The notes under the pieces: generated by a model
What the model was told of the DNA's origin: nothing
Databases searched by the model: none
What the model saw: only the letters and a program-made list of their open reading frames with translations
Made by a program: the position numbers and the translations under genes
NCBI GenBank assembly: GCA_910587135.1
Contig: CAJULF010000093.1
Location: 1-6,655 of the forward strand
DNA from: an uncultured Oscillospiraceae bacterium
GTDB lineage: Bacteria; Bacillota; Clostridia; Oscillospirales; Ruminococcaceae
Reading direction: 5' to 3'
Length of the DNA stretch: 6,655 nt
In this document: one piece after another, positions 1 through 6,649 of the stretch
How positions within the stretch are numbered: position 1 is the stretch's first letter
How the letters are laid out: each line of letters opens with the position of its first letter

Positions 1-80
1 TCTTGCGGTGTTTTCTTTTTTACTTCGCATTTTTCAGGACTGTACATTAGGAGGTTTATGTTACATGTAACATAACGACC
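1..80. other. Foreign or rearranged sequence breaking the intron reverse transcriptase
   Basis: On the minus strand the reverse transcriptase reads normally through Gly-Thr-Pro-Gln-Gly (codons at about 77-91). It then continues Ser-Leu-Cys-Tyr-Met-stop, which does not match the Gly-rich RT4 continuation and the later Tyr-Ala-Asp-Asp expected in this family. The junction therefore lies near 77-80. The 80 bases to its left are AT-rich and contain a 20-bp palindrome and one copy of a 10-bp direct repeat. I see no convincing gene: a minus-strand frame from an ATG at 45-47 is open to the window edge but has no ribosome binding site, and a plus-strand AGGAGG at 50-55 leads only to a five-codon ORF. 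It may be the end of an inserted element or a deletion junction. I cannot name the element. Confidence 0.45.
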
Positions 81-90
81 CTTGCGGTGT
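2..90. repeat. 10-bp direct repeat CTTGCGGTGT at 2-11 and 81-90
   Basis: The two copies are identical and begin 79 bp apart. The right copy is part of the codons for the reverse transcriptase GTPQG motif; the left copy sits at the window edge. This is the arrangement a target-site duplication around a small insertion would leave. Against that, the base left of the first copy (T, minus-strand A) differs from that left of the second (C, minus-strand G), so the RT frame would not resume with the expected Gly codon. It is either an imperfect duplication or chance. Confidence 0.4.
56..75. repeat. Perfect 20-bp palindrome
   Basis: TTATGTTACATGTAACATAA is its own reverse complement, centred between 65 and 66. 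It lies at the point where the reverse transcriptase reading frame is lost. Symmetry of this kind is typical of a recombinase or repressor binding site, or of a hairpin at an element end. No protein in the window can be matched to it. Confidence 0.6.
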
Positions 91-762
91 GCCTTTTGTC
101 GGATATTGTGTGCTGCCGTCCGACATAACAATCGGTGCTTTCAACATAGCCTTTATCACACATATCAGTTGTTTATCCCTTATTCCCATTGCCCACATCT
201 GCCGTATCAGTTTATGATGATTTACGTTATCAAAGAAACCCTTGATATCAACATCAACAACAAAATGCAGATTTTGCTTTTGCACCATGCGATAGCATTG
301 TGCCAATGCGTGTTCCGCTGACCGATTAGGTCTGAAACCGTTGCTCCTTTCATGAAATTTTGCCTCGCATATCGGTTCGAGAACCTGCAGGACGCATTGC
401 TGTACCAATCGGTCGATTATAGTCGGTATTCCCAGCGGTCTGGTTTTCCCGTTCGGCTTTGGGATTTCCACTCGCCTTACAGCTTTCGGCTTGTAGAATT
501 GTAATTTTCTCCGAATTATCTCAACAAGTTTATCAGCGGGCATTTTCTCAATATCTTTGATATTAAGCCTGTCCGCGCCGCTTGTGTGACCGCCCGAATT
601 GTGTTTGATATTTCTGTACGCAAGCCTTATATTTTCCTCTGAGGATATAATTTCCATAAGGTTAGTGAAAACATCACCCTGCTTGCTTTTTAAATACAAT
701 TTATCAAAGCAATCCTGCAAGTCATAATATTCCGAATGTCTTAGCTTGTTTTTCTTTGTCAT
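61..762 (-). pseudogene. ltrA: Group II intron reverse transcriptase/maturase, truncated
   Basis: This is the intron-encoded protein of a bacterial group II intron of the chloroplast-like/LtrA type; such proteins bind their intron RNA, help it splice and copy it into DNA. I start it at the ATG of MTKKNK (233 aa), six bases after GGGGAG (769-774), rather than at the TTG two codons upstream, which abuts that ribosome binding site. Visible blocks are RT1 near residues 96-121 (EIPKPNGKTRPLGIP then DRLVQQ), RT2 with GFRPNRSAEHAL near 142-153, and RT3 with VDIKGFFDNVNH, whose Asp172 is the first catalytic aspartate. The RT4 motif GTPQG is at 224-228. After that the frame is foreign and stops. The Tyr-Ala-Asp-Asp motif, thumb/maturase domain X and any DNA-binding/endonuclease region are absent, so no active enzyme can be made (families of this type are usually 400-600 aa). 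The ORF would lie in intron domain IV. Confidence 0.88.
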
Positions 763-1465
763 AGGCAACTCCCCCCTTCGGGTTTGTTTTTCTCGGATAA
801 AATCCTAGTCGTACTCGAAGCTATGAATTTTAATACCTATGATTACTTTTGTAATACTGACTTGTGGCTGTCCCTCCGTTCCCCATTACAGGAAACATCA
901 ACGGTAGTGCCACTACTTTGCCCACAATCAGATTGGCTTATTGTTCTTCGTCCAAACCGCATTTCTGCGTATTGTAGGCTGCCACGTTCCGATAATCCTA
1001 TCTTTACATATGCACTTAGGCGCCTGCTCTGAGCCTGACAGCTTGGAGATGCCTTTAACATCACGGGGTATTTTATAACACCAAAATTTACTTTACCCCA
1101 CCGTCACCACACTGCGGTGGTACACACATTTCTATGTGTTGGAAGTATAGACCCGTACATTCACAGGTTCGTCAGACGTTTCCGTCATTCTCGCCGTATG
1201 CATTTTATAGACCCCCGACCTATGGGATACACCATTCACCTCTGAACAGCTTTCGTTTTACTTTCGTAAATTACGGTATCTTTCAGCCGACTTCACCGAG
1301 CTTTTGACAAAGCCAATTTCTCAACCTTGCCAATCGGAGTATCAGGGGAAGCGTTTCAAGGCGTTACACTATCATTCCACTTCTCGGATTATCAGTTCTC
1401 CTAATCAGATAACTGTTATGTTCTCTTTTTAGTGCCTAACCTTTTCAGTTAGGAACGTGTCGCAC
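763..1465 (-). ncRNA. Group II intron ribozyme RNA, 5' domains
   Basis: These ~700 nt hold no credible protein gene, and short ORFs on either strand here are incidental. They have the length expected for domains I-III plus the start of domain IV ahead of the intron ORF. Visible structure: immediately after the GTGCG start, CCTAAC and GTTAGG (1435-1440 with 1448-1453) form a 6-bp hairpin. Other short complementary pairs are present, but I did not fold the whole region. The last six exon bases (ATCAGA, minus strand) have an exact complement TCTGAT twice in the intron, at 1404-1409 and 927-932, either of which could act as EBS1. Exact domain limits are not assigned. Confidence 0.75.
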
Positions 1466-2513
1466 TCTGATCCTCCTCCGGAAGTACGAGATAGATTGCG
1501 GACTTTCGACTACAGAATTCTTCCACATCTATACTCGTATCGAAACAGAGAATTTGTTCGAGCTCCGAGTCAATGAATGAGTTCAGCCTTGACAGCGCGG
1601 TAGACATAACGCTTGCCATAGCCTGATCGGATGAGTTGAGCGCCGCGCCCGCAAACCAACGCGCCTTATGCTCGCCGGGCAGTTTGTCAATCAGCATTTG
1701 GAATCGCGATACGCCTTTTGTTCCGGACGGCGCAAGCAAGTCCTGTATCAGCTTGAATACGCTGATGATGTGCCGCTTCTCGGGAGGACAGAATTCCGCA
1801 ATCAACAGAATGACCGCCGTCATCAAGCCCTCCGCAGCTTCGTAAAAAAACGCATTTTGCCCCATATTTGAAACATCGCCGCCCGCCGAGATTATTGTCT
1901 TGGCGATTATTTTGGCGAATTTTTCGGATTTCGCTTTGAATTCAAGTTTGCCCTCGATTTTGTACAAATCCATATACTTGTTGACGAGATAGAGCATATT
2001 GTAACCGCTGCTGCGAGTGGGATTTCGTAAGTCGATCACGGAAATTTTGTAACCGTAGTATTTCTCGGCAATGGTAGCTGTGTTGCGATAGAGGTCGCCT
2101 TTCGAGTCGGTCGTGACGAATGACATTCCCGCCGCGCAGCAGTATTCGATGTTGGGGTAGAGGAAGTTCGCAGTCTTGCCGACACCGGACGCACCAATCA
2201 TCAGCGTGTGAATATCCGCGTCGTCCACTAGCGCGGTCACTGCCCTCGCACGATTCACACAGCCTACGATCAAACCGTCAACAGTGGGGAGCTGCTCCCC
2301 CTTGCGCCATAATTTCGGCGTGTAGCGGATATGCTTGTAAGTCTTTGAGACTTCGCATTTGGTCGCGAACCGCGCTGTTCCGTGCTGACCGTTGCCTACG
2401 GGCTTATTGGGGATTCCCTTGAGAGAATAGAGATTTCCGATAGCGGCAAGCACCGCTATGATAATTAAAAACGCTCCGCAAACGCAGAGCAGCAAAATTT
2501 GTGTCGTATTCAT
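1466..2513 (-). CDS. traG: TraG/VirD4-type coupling protein, 5' exon interrupted by intron
   Basis: Type IV coupling protein: a membrane-anchored hexameric ATPase that brings the relaxase-DNA complex to the secretion channel. The ATG at 2511-2513 follows GGGAGG at good spacing, 12 bp after the toprim gene. One membrane segment spans about residues 5-26. The Walker A motif GASGVGKT is at 107-114 and the family's DPKGE-like block appears as DSKGDL at 136-141. The conserved strand IYLVLPEED is at 340-348. The frame is lost after codon 349, where the intron begins; unspliced translation adds only Ser-Ala-Thr-Arg-Ser and stops at 1449. The downstream Walker B (hydrophobic-Asp-Glu-Phe) and the rest of the ATPase core are missing, so the unspliced product should be inactive. 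The full family length is commonly 550-650 aa. The remainder should lie beyond the intron, left of the window. Confidence 0.88.
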
Positions 2514-2525
2514 TTTTCCTCCCGA

Positions 2526-3935
2526 TTACATATTCATTGCTTGAGAAAATCGCGGCTCGTCCGAGGGAACTTCATCGGATGTTTCTTCTAGCTCGGCTCG
2601 CTGAACAAGCGTTTCTTCTGTCGAGGGCCGCAGAGCGTGGTCGGCAATATCGTACAGCTTTCTTGCCGTTATTTTCAGTTCTGCGGCGGTCTGCGAGGGC
2701 TTGCGGAGTTGCTCCAACCCCGCTTTCATTGCATTTTGCAGTTTACTGAGTTTGGTCGCTGTCGTTCCCTTATCTTGATAGGATTTGTATTCATTTGTAA
2801 GCCTGTTTTTCATCTGTTCAAGCGGAAAATCTTCACCCGCTATCTTCAAAAAATGTTCACTCGCCGCAACAGAAAACTCCGCTAACCGGATACGGTCGGC
2901 GGAGTTATAGGCGGCTATGAGGTCGGCGGCGATGCGGTTCGGGTTGATTTTCATCTCGTTCAGCTCGGAAACGCCTTGCAGATATAATTCTTTACGTTCG
3001 TGAGGAACAGCGGGAAGATATTCCGCGCCGTGAAGCTGTTTGAGGCTTTCGTTCCAATCCTTTTGCTGTGGCGCGATCCGAAAAATATCCGTGTAACCGT
3101 GTTCATGAAGAATATCCCGCTGCCGTTCCGCAGCTTCGATCCCACCCGTGTCGTTATCGGTGCATAAATAAACGCTTTGTAAGTCAGCGTGGCTTTCCAA
3201 CGCTTTCAGCACAGCGCTCTCATACACGCCGTTCATCGCAATGTAGCTGTGATGCTGCCAATCCTTTTGGTAGAGTGTAATGAACGACAACATATCAATC
3301 GGAGCCTCAAAAACGAACAGCTTCCCGTCATTTCCGAAATGAGAGAAGCTGTAATTTGTATCCGAGCCCGCGACCGTCAGCCGAAATGTTTTCCCAAAGC
3401 TAATCGTGGAGCGCACGGAGGCTTGCTTGGGAGTGCCGTTCTCGTCCGTTCCCACAAACACGACGTTGTGGTATTTCTTTTCCTCGTAAATTTTGTGTTC
3501 GTGAGCAAAGTGCGATATTATCTGCGGATCGATAAACCGCTGCTTGGTCAGATACGCGAACACCCGCCGCATATCCGAGTTTGGTTCGGGCAGCTCGAAC
3601 TGCTTAACCACAGGCTTGGGAGGATCACGGGAAATAGGTCTTGCTGTTTGCACGGAGAAATGGCCGCCGAGCAATTCAACCACTGCATCTTGAAAAGAAA
3701 AACCGAGAAACTCCTGCAGAAACTTGACCGCATAACCGCCGCGCTGATTTTTATGATCATACCACTTACCACCGTGGATGGTCACGCTGTCATGCGTTCC
3801 CGAACCATCCGTGTAGATGTACTGATAGGTCGAGCCGACACGCTTGACACGACCGCCGCAGCCACCGAGATACGAAACCAAGTCGGCATTATTCGCGCGG
3901 TAGAGATCATCCTCGGAAAAATTGATGTAGGACAT
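2526..3935 (-). CDS. DUF3991/toprim domain protein, primase-like
   Basis: Probable DNA primase-type protein of conjugative elements, thought to act on transferred single-stranded DNA (inferred from family and context). I start it at the ATG of MSYINF (469 aa), preceded by AAGGAAG at 3940-3946; an upstream in-frame ATG at 3983 lacks such a site. Residues 15-91 follow the plan of a CHC2 primase zinc-finger domain (DLVSYL, a GGKWYDHKNQRGG stretch, then FLQEFLGFSFQDAVVELLGG), but the cysteine ligands are gone. DUF3991 covers about 124-176. The toprim fold follows: the acidic motif FVFEAPIDMLS with Glu210, then CTDNDTGG with Asp260 and Asp262, then KDWNE at 293-297. The C-terminal ~150 residues are helical and charged, without a motif I recognise. 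It lies between the winged-helix and traG genes in one co-directional run and probably shares their transcript, perhaps with its own control in the 128-bp gap upstream. Confidence 0.85.
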   Translation of the reverse strand: MSYINFSEDDLYRANNADLVSYLGGCGGRVKRVGSTYQYIYTDGSGTHDSVTIHGGKWYDHKNQRGGYAVKFLQEFLGFSFQDAVVELLGGHFSVQTARPISRDPPKPVVKQFELPEPNSDMRRVFAYLTKQRFIDPQIISHFAHEHKIYEEKKYHNVVFVGTDENGTPKQASVRSTISFGKTFRLTVAGSDTNYSFSHFGNDGKLFVFEAPIDMLSFITLYQKDWQHHSYIAMNGVYESAVLKALESHADLQSVYLCTDNDTGGIEAAERQRDILHEHGYTDIFRIAPQQKDWNESLKQLHGAEYLPAVPHERKELYLQGVSELNEMKINPNRIAADLIAAYNSADRIRLAEFSVAASEHFLKIAGEDFPLEQMKNRLTNEYKSYQDKGTTATKLSKLQNAMKAGLEQLRKPSQTAAELKITARKLYDIADHALRPSTEETLVQRAELEETSDEVPSDEPRFSQAMNM

Positions 3936-3985
3936 AAAACTTCCTTTCCCGAAATAATAAAATTTATATTGGGTACTTAACATTG

Positions 3986-4004
3986 TAGGCTCATGATGAA
4001 CCTA
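3986..4004. promoter_or_regulatory. 19-bp imperfect palindrome, candidate operator
   Basis: TAGGCTCAT and ATGAACCTA are inverted around a single central G at 3995, with 8 of 9 pairs matching. It lies about 50 bp upstream of the toprim start and 60 bp beyond the end of the winged-helix gene. Size and symmetry suit a dimeric DNA-binding protein. The neighbouring winged-helix protein is a possible ligand, but nothing in the sequence proves it. Confidence 0.35.
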
Positions 4005-4017
4005 TCCATAGACCACC

Positions 4018-4041
4018 GACAAGGCAAAATTCCCCCTTGTC
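4018..4041. repeat. Inverted repeat, 7-bp stem with 10-nt loop
   Basis: GACAAGG (4018-4024) pairs with CCTTGTC (4035-4041) across ten bases. It lies in the gap between the winged-helix and toprim genes. In the direction of transcription no T-run follows it, so it is not a standard terminator. It could attenuate the transcript or form a transfer-origin hairpin. Confidence 0.4.
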
Positions 4042-4063
4042 AGTCGATTTATTTTTTTAAAAA

Positions 4064-4327
4064 TTAGGGCGGTCGGTTCAAAAAATACAGATTTGATGAG
4101 TTGCCGCCCGATTGTCGATATCTGCGCTCGTGCCGAATGTAGTGCGCTTTTTCAAGATCGCCGAGCGCACGTTTTACGGTGCTTTTGGACATCTTCAAGT
4201 CCTGAGCTATCGTTGAAACAGCGGGGTAGCATGAGCCGTCCTTTCCTGCACGGTCGCGCAGGTACATATACACCGCAATTGCGCGGTGTGGCAAATTTGT
4301 GGAATAAATTTCGCGGTTATTTAGCAA
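4064..4327 (-). CDS. Small winged-helix (HTH_36-like) DNA-binding protein
   Basis: An 87-aa protein that is almost entirely one winged helix-turn-helix. The first helix is near residues 13-26 (PHRAIAVYMYLRDRA). The helix-turn-helix is about 34-60 (YPAVSTIAQDLKMSKSTVKRAL), with the recognition helix around 47-59. A basic wing, HERRYRQSGGNSSNLYFL, follows. It resembles HTH_36 and replication-initiator C-terminal domains common in Firmicute plasmids and ICEs. It starts at TTG, with AGAGGTGAT just upstream overlapping the relaxase stop codon, so translation is probably coupled to the relaxase. The only nearby in-frame ATG (residue 21) would remove the first helix. A role in regulating the element or in relaxosome/replication DNA binding is inferred from position; the target is unknown, though the palindrome at 3986-4004 is a candidate. 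Confidence 0.8.
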   Translation of the reverse strand: MLNNREIYSTNLPHRAIAVYMYLRDRAGKDGSCYPAVSTIAQDLKMSKSTVKRALGDLEKAHYIRHERRYRQSGGNSSNLYFLNRPP

Positions 4328-4337
4328 TCGATCACCT

Positions 4338-6449
4338 CTATTTGAACTGTGGATTTTCCAACGGATTTTCTTTCATGCCGAGTGCCTGTTTCTTGCGGCG
4401 GATAGCGGCTTTCAACTTATGCTCGGTGCGTAATTTCTGTCCGTGCAGACTGCGGTTGTAATCGTCGGAGATAAGTCTGCCGAACGAGAACAGCATGGAG
4501 AGTACGGCATTCTGCGTTGCGGTGTGAGCGAATCTGTTGCTGTTTTCCAAGAACGCTTGAGCGTACTCGTTGCCCAGCTCGGCGGACTGTTTTATATATT
4601 CGATGCCCAACTCACGATCCGCGTCACAGCCTGTTCCGCTGAACGTCATCACGCCGAGCCGATATATTATTTTATCATCGGGACTGTCTTGGGCTATTTT
4701 TAAAAATCCGTTATATGCCTTTTGGAAATATATCTCCGCTTGCTCCGCGTCCTTTTCGCCTCCAATGCCGTCACGAAGCATTTTCGCGGTTTCGTAGCAA
4801 GCGTAGGCGTTATCCTGATCGGCGGACAGCTTATAATATTCAAACGCTTTCTCGTAATTCTGCGGTACACCGTTCCCCCAAAAATATAAGCTGCCGAGCG
4901 AATATTGCGCGAATTTATTTCCCGCCGTCGCAGATTTTTTTAACCATTCGAACGCCTTAGTATAGTCTTGCTCCGTGCCGTAACCGAGCGCATACATTTT
5001 CCCGATTCGGTATTGCACATAATCGCGGAGTCGCTTTGCGGTCGGTTCAAGTTCAAGAAAACCATGCAAAGCCTTTTGAAAATATTCATCGGATTTCGAG
5101 ATGTTTTCATCACCAAGCAAGCTATTTCGATACATCTTACCGATATCATGCAAAGCGAGAACATTTCCTTTTTCGATTTCGGTTTGGAACAGTTCCAACG
5201 CTTTCGAGACATCATGATTTTTATATAACTCATCACAAGCGGATTTATATTCTTCCGTCCACTTGACATATAAATCCCCGTTCGATTCTGTTTCGTCGAC
5301 CACGTCCTCACCGTATTCTGCAAACATTTCTGTTGAGAAATCCATCTCCAACACAACATTTATAACCGCGTTTTTAATCGGCTTGAAAACTTTGTTTTCC
5401 TCCAACGGCGGAAACTTTTGCACGGCGCTTGTGTAGGTTTCATATTTCTGCTGCTCCAAAGCGCACCATTCATCATACATCTTTTTCAGCACGGAATTTT
5501 TCGCGAGTTCAGCAACTATTTGGTCAACGGTTTTCTTGACATTGGGCTGCAGATATCCGTAGACTTTTTTGCCTTTGGAGTTTTTTAATTGCGACTGTAA
5601 TTTCAAAACAAGATTCTCAAGCTGCGGATCAACCTGATTATTATTCTGCAGTTCGGACAGCATATTTTTCATCATATTCTCCGCTTCGGAACGGAGCTGA
5701 TCTCTCACAGCAGTCTGCTTTTCATAGACCTGATATAGTTCATTATGAAATATATCGTTTGCAAACGCGCTTTTGATCTGCTCAAACCCGTTCTCTGTCA
5801 GAAATCCCTCTTTGATATCCATTGAGTACACGAGCAGATGAATATGCGGATGGTGCGCCGTATTATGAAACGCGGCGTACCAGCGCAAGTTCTCCAAATG
5901 AATATTCTGTGCTTTGGCGATGTCATCGGTATGCCGCATGATCAGATTGCGCCACATCTCGGGAGTGACATATCCAAGCCGTTCCGCGTCCTCGCGCGTC
6001 AAGGATATAACGTGCGACCAGACGTTTCCCTGATGCTCCGCAATATTTTTCTGAGCCTGCGACAAAACTATTTCATCATCGCTGTCGGAAAACAACCCGT
6101 GCTTTCCGATTTTTTCAACTCCCGGGCGCTCCGCAACATATTTCACAAGAATTTCTTTGTCCGCGATCATGTCAGCGCTTTGTTCGAGCAGCTCGGATAG
6201 CAGTTCCGAAGCGTTTTCCTTTGACGGATTTTTCAGATAGTCTGAATATTCCGGCAACTTTTTTCCATCCGAATTTATTTGGAGCAGTTCCATTATCAGT
6301 TGTTTCTGATTTTCCGTAGCGGAAATATCTTTTTTCTTCGGAGAATATTTCTGAACCGTTTCGCGCGTCGCGATATATTTTACAAGATTGCCGCGAGTAC
6401 CCTTTGCCGCGGGCTTGAGATATCTGCTGGCAACAATTGTTTTCGGCAT
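4338..6449 (-). CDS. mobP3: MobP3/MobL-type relaxase with C-terminal Sel1-like repeats
   Basis: Conjugative relaxase: it would nick one strand at the element's oriT, stay attached to the 5' end and pilot it to the coupling protein. The 703-aa product opens with PKTIVASRYLK and NLVKYIATRE (21-30), typical of the MobL/MobP3 group; Tyr25 there is a possible catalytic tyrosine. The metal-binding histidine cluster FHNTAHHPHIHLLVYS is at 194-209 (His195, His200, His202, His204). A charged, helical linker runs from about 230 to 400. From about 430 to 630 come roughly five Sel1-like repeats, clearest at 478-512 (YRIGKMYALGYG) and 514-548 (AQYSLGSLYFWGNG), which form a protein-binding solenoid. The tail 670-695 is basic (KLRTEHKLKAAIRRKKQ). 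AGAGGA lies about 10 bases before the ATG, inside the end of the upstream small ORF. The gene appears intact. Confidence 0.88.
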   Translation of the reverse strand: MPKTIVASRYLKPAAKGTRGNLVKYIATRETVQKYSPKKKDISATENQKQLIMELLQINSDGKKLPEYSDYLKNPSKENASELLSELLEQSADMIADKEILVKYVAERPGVEKIGKHGLFSDSDDEIVLSQAQKNIAEHQGNVWSHVISLTREDAERLGYVTPEMWRNLIMRHTDDIAKAQNIHLENLRWYAAFHNTAHHPHIHLLVYSMDIKEGFLTENGFEQIKSAFANDIFHNELYQVYEKQTAVRDQLRSEAENMMKNMLSELQNNNQVDPQLENLVLKLQSQLKNSKGKKVYGYLQPNVKKTVDQIVAELAKNSVLKKMYDEWCALEQQKYETYTSAVQKFPPLEENKVFKPIKNAVINVVLEMDFSTEMFAEYGEDVVDETESNGDLYVKWTEEYKSACDELYKNHDVSKALELFQTEIEKGNVLALHDIGKMYRNSLLGDENISKSDEYFQKALHGFLELEPTAKRLRDYVQYRIGKMYALGYGTEQDYTKAFEWLKKSATAGNKFAQYSLGSLYFWGNGVPQNYEKAFEYYKLSADQDNAYACYETAKMLRDGIGGEKDAEQAEIYFQKAYNGFLKIAQDSPDDKIIYRLGVMTFSGTGCDADRELGIEYIKQSAELGNEYAQAFLENSNRFAHTATQNAVLSMLFSFGRLISDDYNRSLHGQKLRTEHKLKAAIRRKKQALGMKENPLENPQFK

Positions 6450-6451
6450 GG

Positions 6452-6583
6452 TCAGTCGTTCCTCTGAAATCTCGCGGCGCTGTCATAGGTAATAATGCCA
6501 TTTATTTTCCGTACCTCGTCAATGCACATGATGTGCAGCTCACGGAGCGTTTCATCATCAACCTCGTTCGCCGCTGCAAGCAT
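6452..6583 (-). CDS. Small ORF ending 2 bp before the relaxase, possibly a 3' fragment
   Basis: A 43-codon frame, MLAAANEVDD to FQRND, acidic and rich in helix-forming residues (ETLRELHIMCIDEVRKIN), stops at TGA two bases before the relaxase ATG. That spacing suggests translational coupling and a real operon member. The start is doubtful: no ribosome binding site precedes this ATG, and the frame stays open for 17 more codons upstream (GVKFYYTTSLGKISN) to a TGA at 6635-6637 with no standard start codon in between. It may therefore be the 3' end of a longer gene cut or frameshifted near 6635. I do not recognise the family. Small accessory genes are common upstream of relaxases, but that function is not shown here. 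Confidence 0.5.
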   Translation of the reverse strand: MLAAANEVDDETLRELHIMCIDEVRKINGIITYDSAARFQRND

Positions 6584-6584
6584 A

Positions 6585-6600
6585 TTGGATATTTTTCCAA
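6585..6600. repeat. Short inverted repeat just upstream of the small ORF
   Basis: TTGGA (6585-6589) and TCCAA (6596-6600) form a 5-bp stem around six A/T bases, ending one base before the putative ATG of the small ORF. It is short enough to occur by chance. If real it could be an operator or hide the translation start. Confidence 0.2.
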
Positions 6601-6620
6601 GTGATGTTGTATAATAAAAC

Positions 6621-6649
6621 TTGACACCAAATTCTCAAAGAAGTATAAT
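6621..6649 (+). promoter_or_regulatory. Consensus sigma-70/sigma-A promoter directed out of the window
   Basis: TTGACA (6621-6626) and TATAAT (6644-6649) are both perfect matches to the consensus and are separated by exactly 17 bp in an A/T-rich stretch. Transcription would begin just beyond the right edge and run away from the mobilisation operon. Its target is not visible. It overlaps, in antisense, the upstream open part of the small ORF frame, which argues that this stretch is intergenic rather than coding. Confidence 0.75.

Larger units (their letters stand above)
1..1465 (-). mobile_element. Group II intron (5' part) inserted in traG
   Basis: The 5' boundary is set by three agreeing signs. 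The coupling-protein frame stays family-like up to Pro-Glu-Glu-Asp-Gln and is then lost. The next minus-strand bases are GTGCG, the group II 5' consensus GUGYG, starting at 1465. About 700 nt further on comes a group II reverse transcriptase. The insertion is in the sense orientation of traG, as needed for splicing, and falls after the first base of codon 350. Domain V, domain VI and the 3' splice site are not in the window, and sequence left of about 77 may belong to a second insertion. With its own maturase broken, the intron would need help in trans to splice or move. Confidence 0.85.

Noticed and set aside
45..60. AGGAGG followed by ATG at 58-60 as a plus-strand gene start
   Set aside because: The spacing is only about three bases and the frame stops after five codons within the palindrome.
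784..1064. Short open frames on both strands in the intron 5' region
   Set aside because: They lie in ribozyme sequence, have no ribosome binding site and no family resemblance.
3189..3980. 263-codon open frame on the plus strand
   Set aside because: It is wholly antisense to the toprim gene, which has clear motifs and a ribosome binding site. The plus-strand translation shows no recognisable domain.
4018..4060. Hairpin plus T-run as a plus-strand terminator
   Set aside because: The T-run starts about 10 bases after the stem and no plus-strand gene ends here. On the minus strand no T-run follows the stem.
4940..5359. 139-codon minus-strand frame inside the relaxase gene
   Set aside because: It overlaps the Sel1-repeat region of the relaxase in another frame. 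The product is a Cys/Met/Lys-rich shadow with no motif.
6610..6615. A second TATAAT as a promoter -10 box
   Set aside because: No acceptable -35 element lies 16-18 bp upstream and it lacks the extended -10 TG, so only the 6621-6649 promoter is supported.
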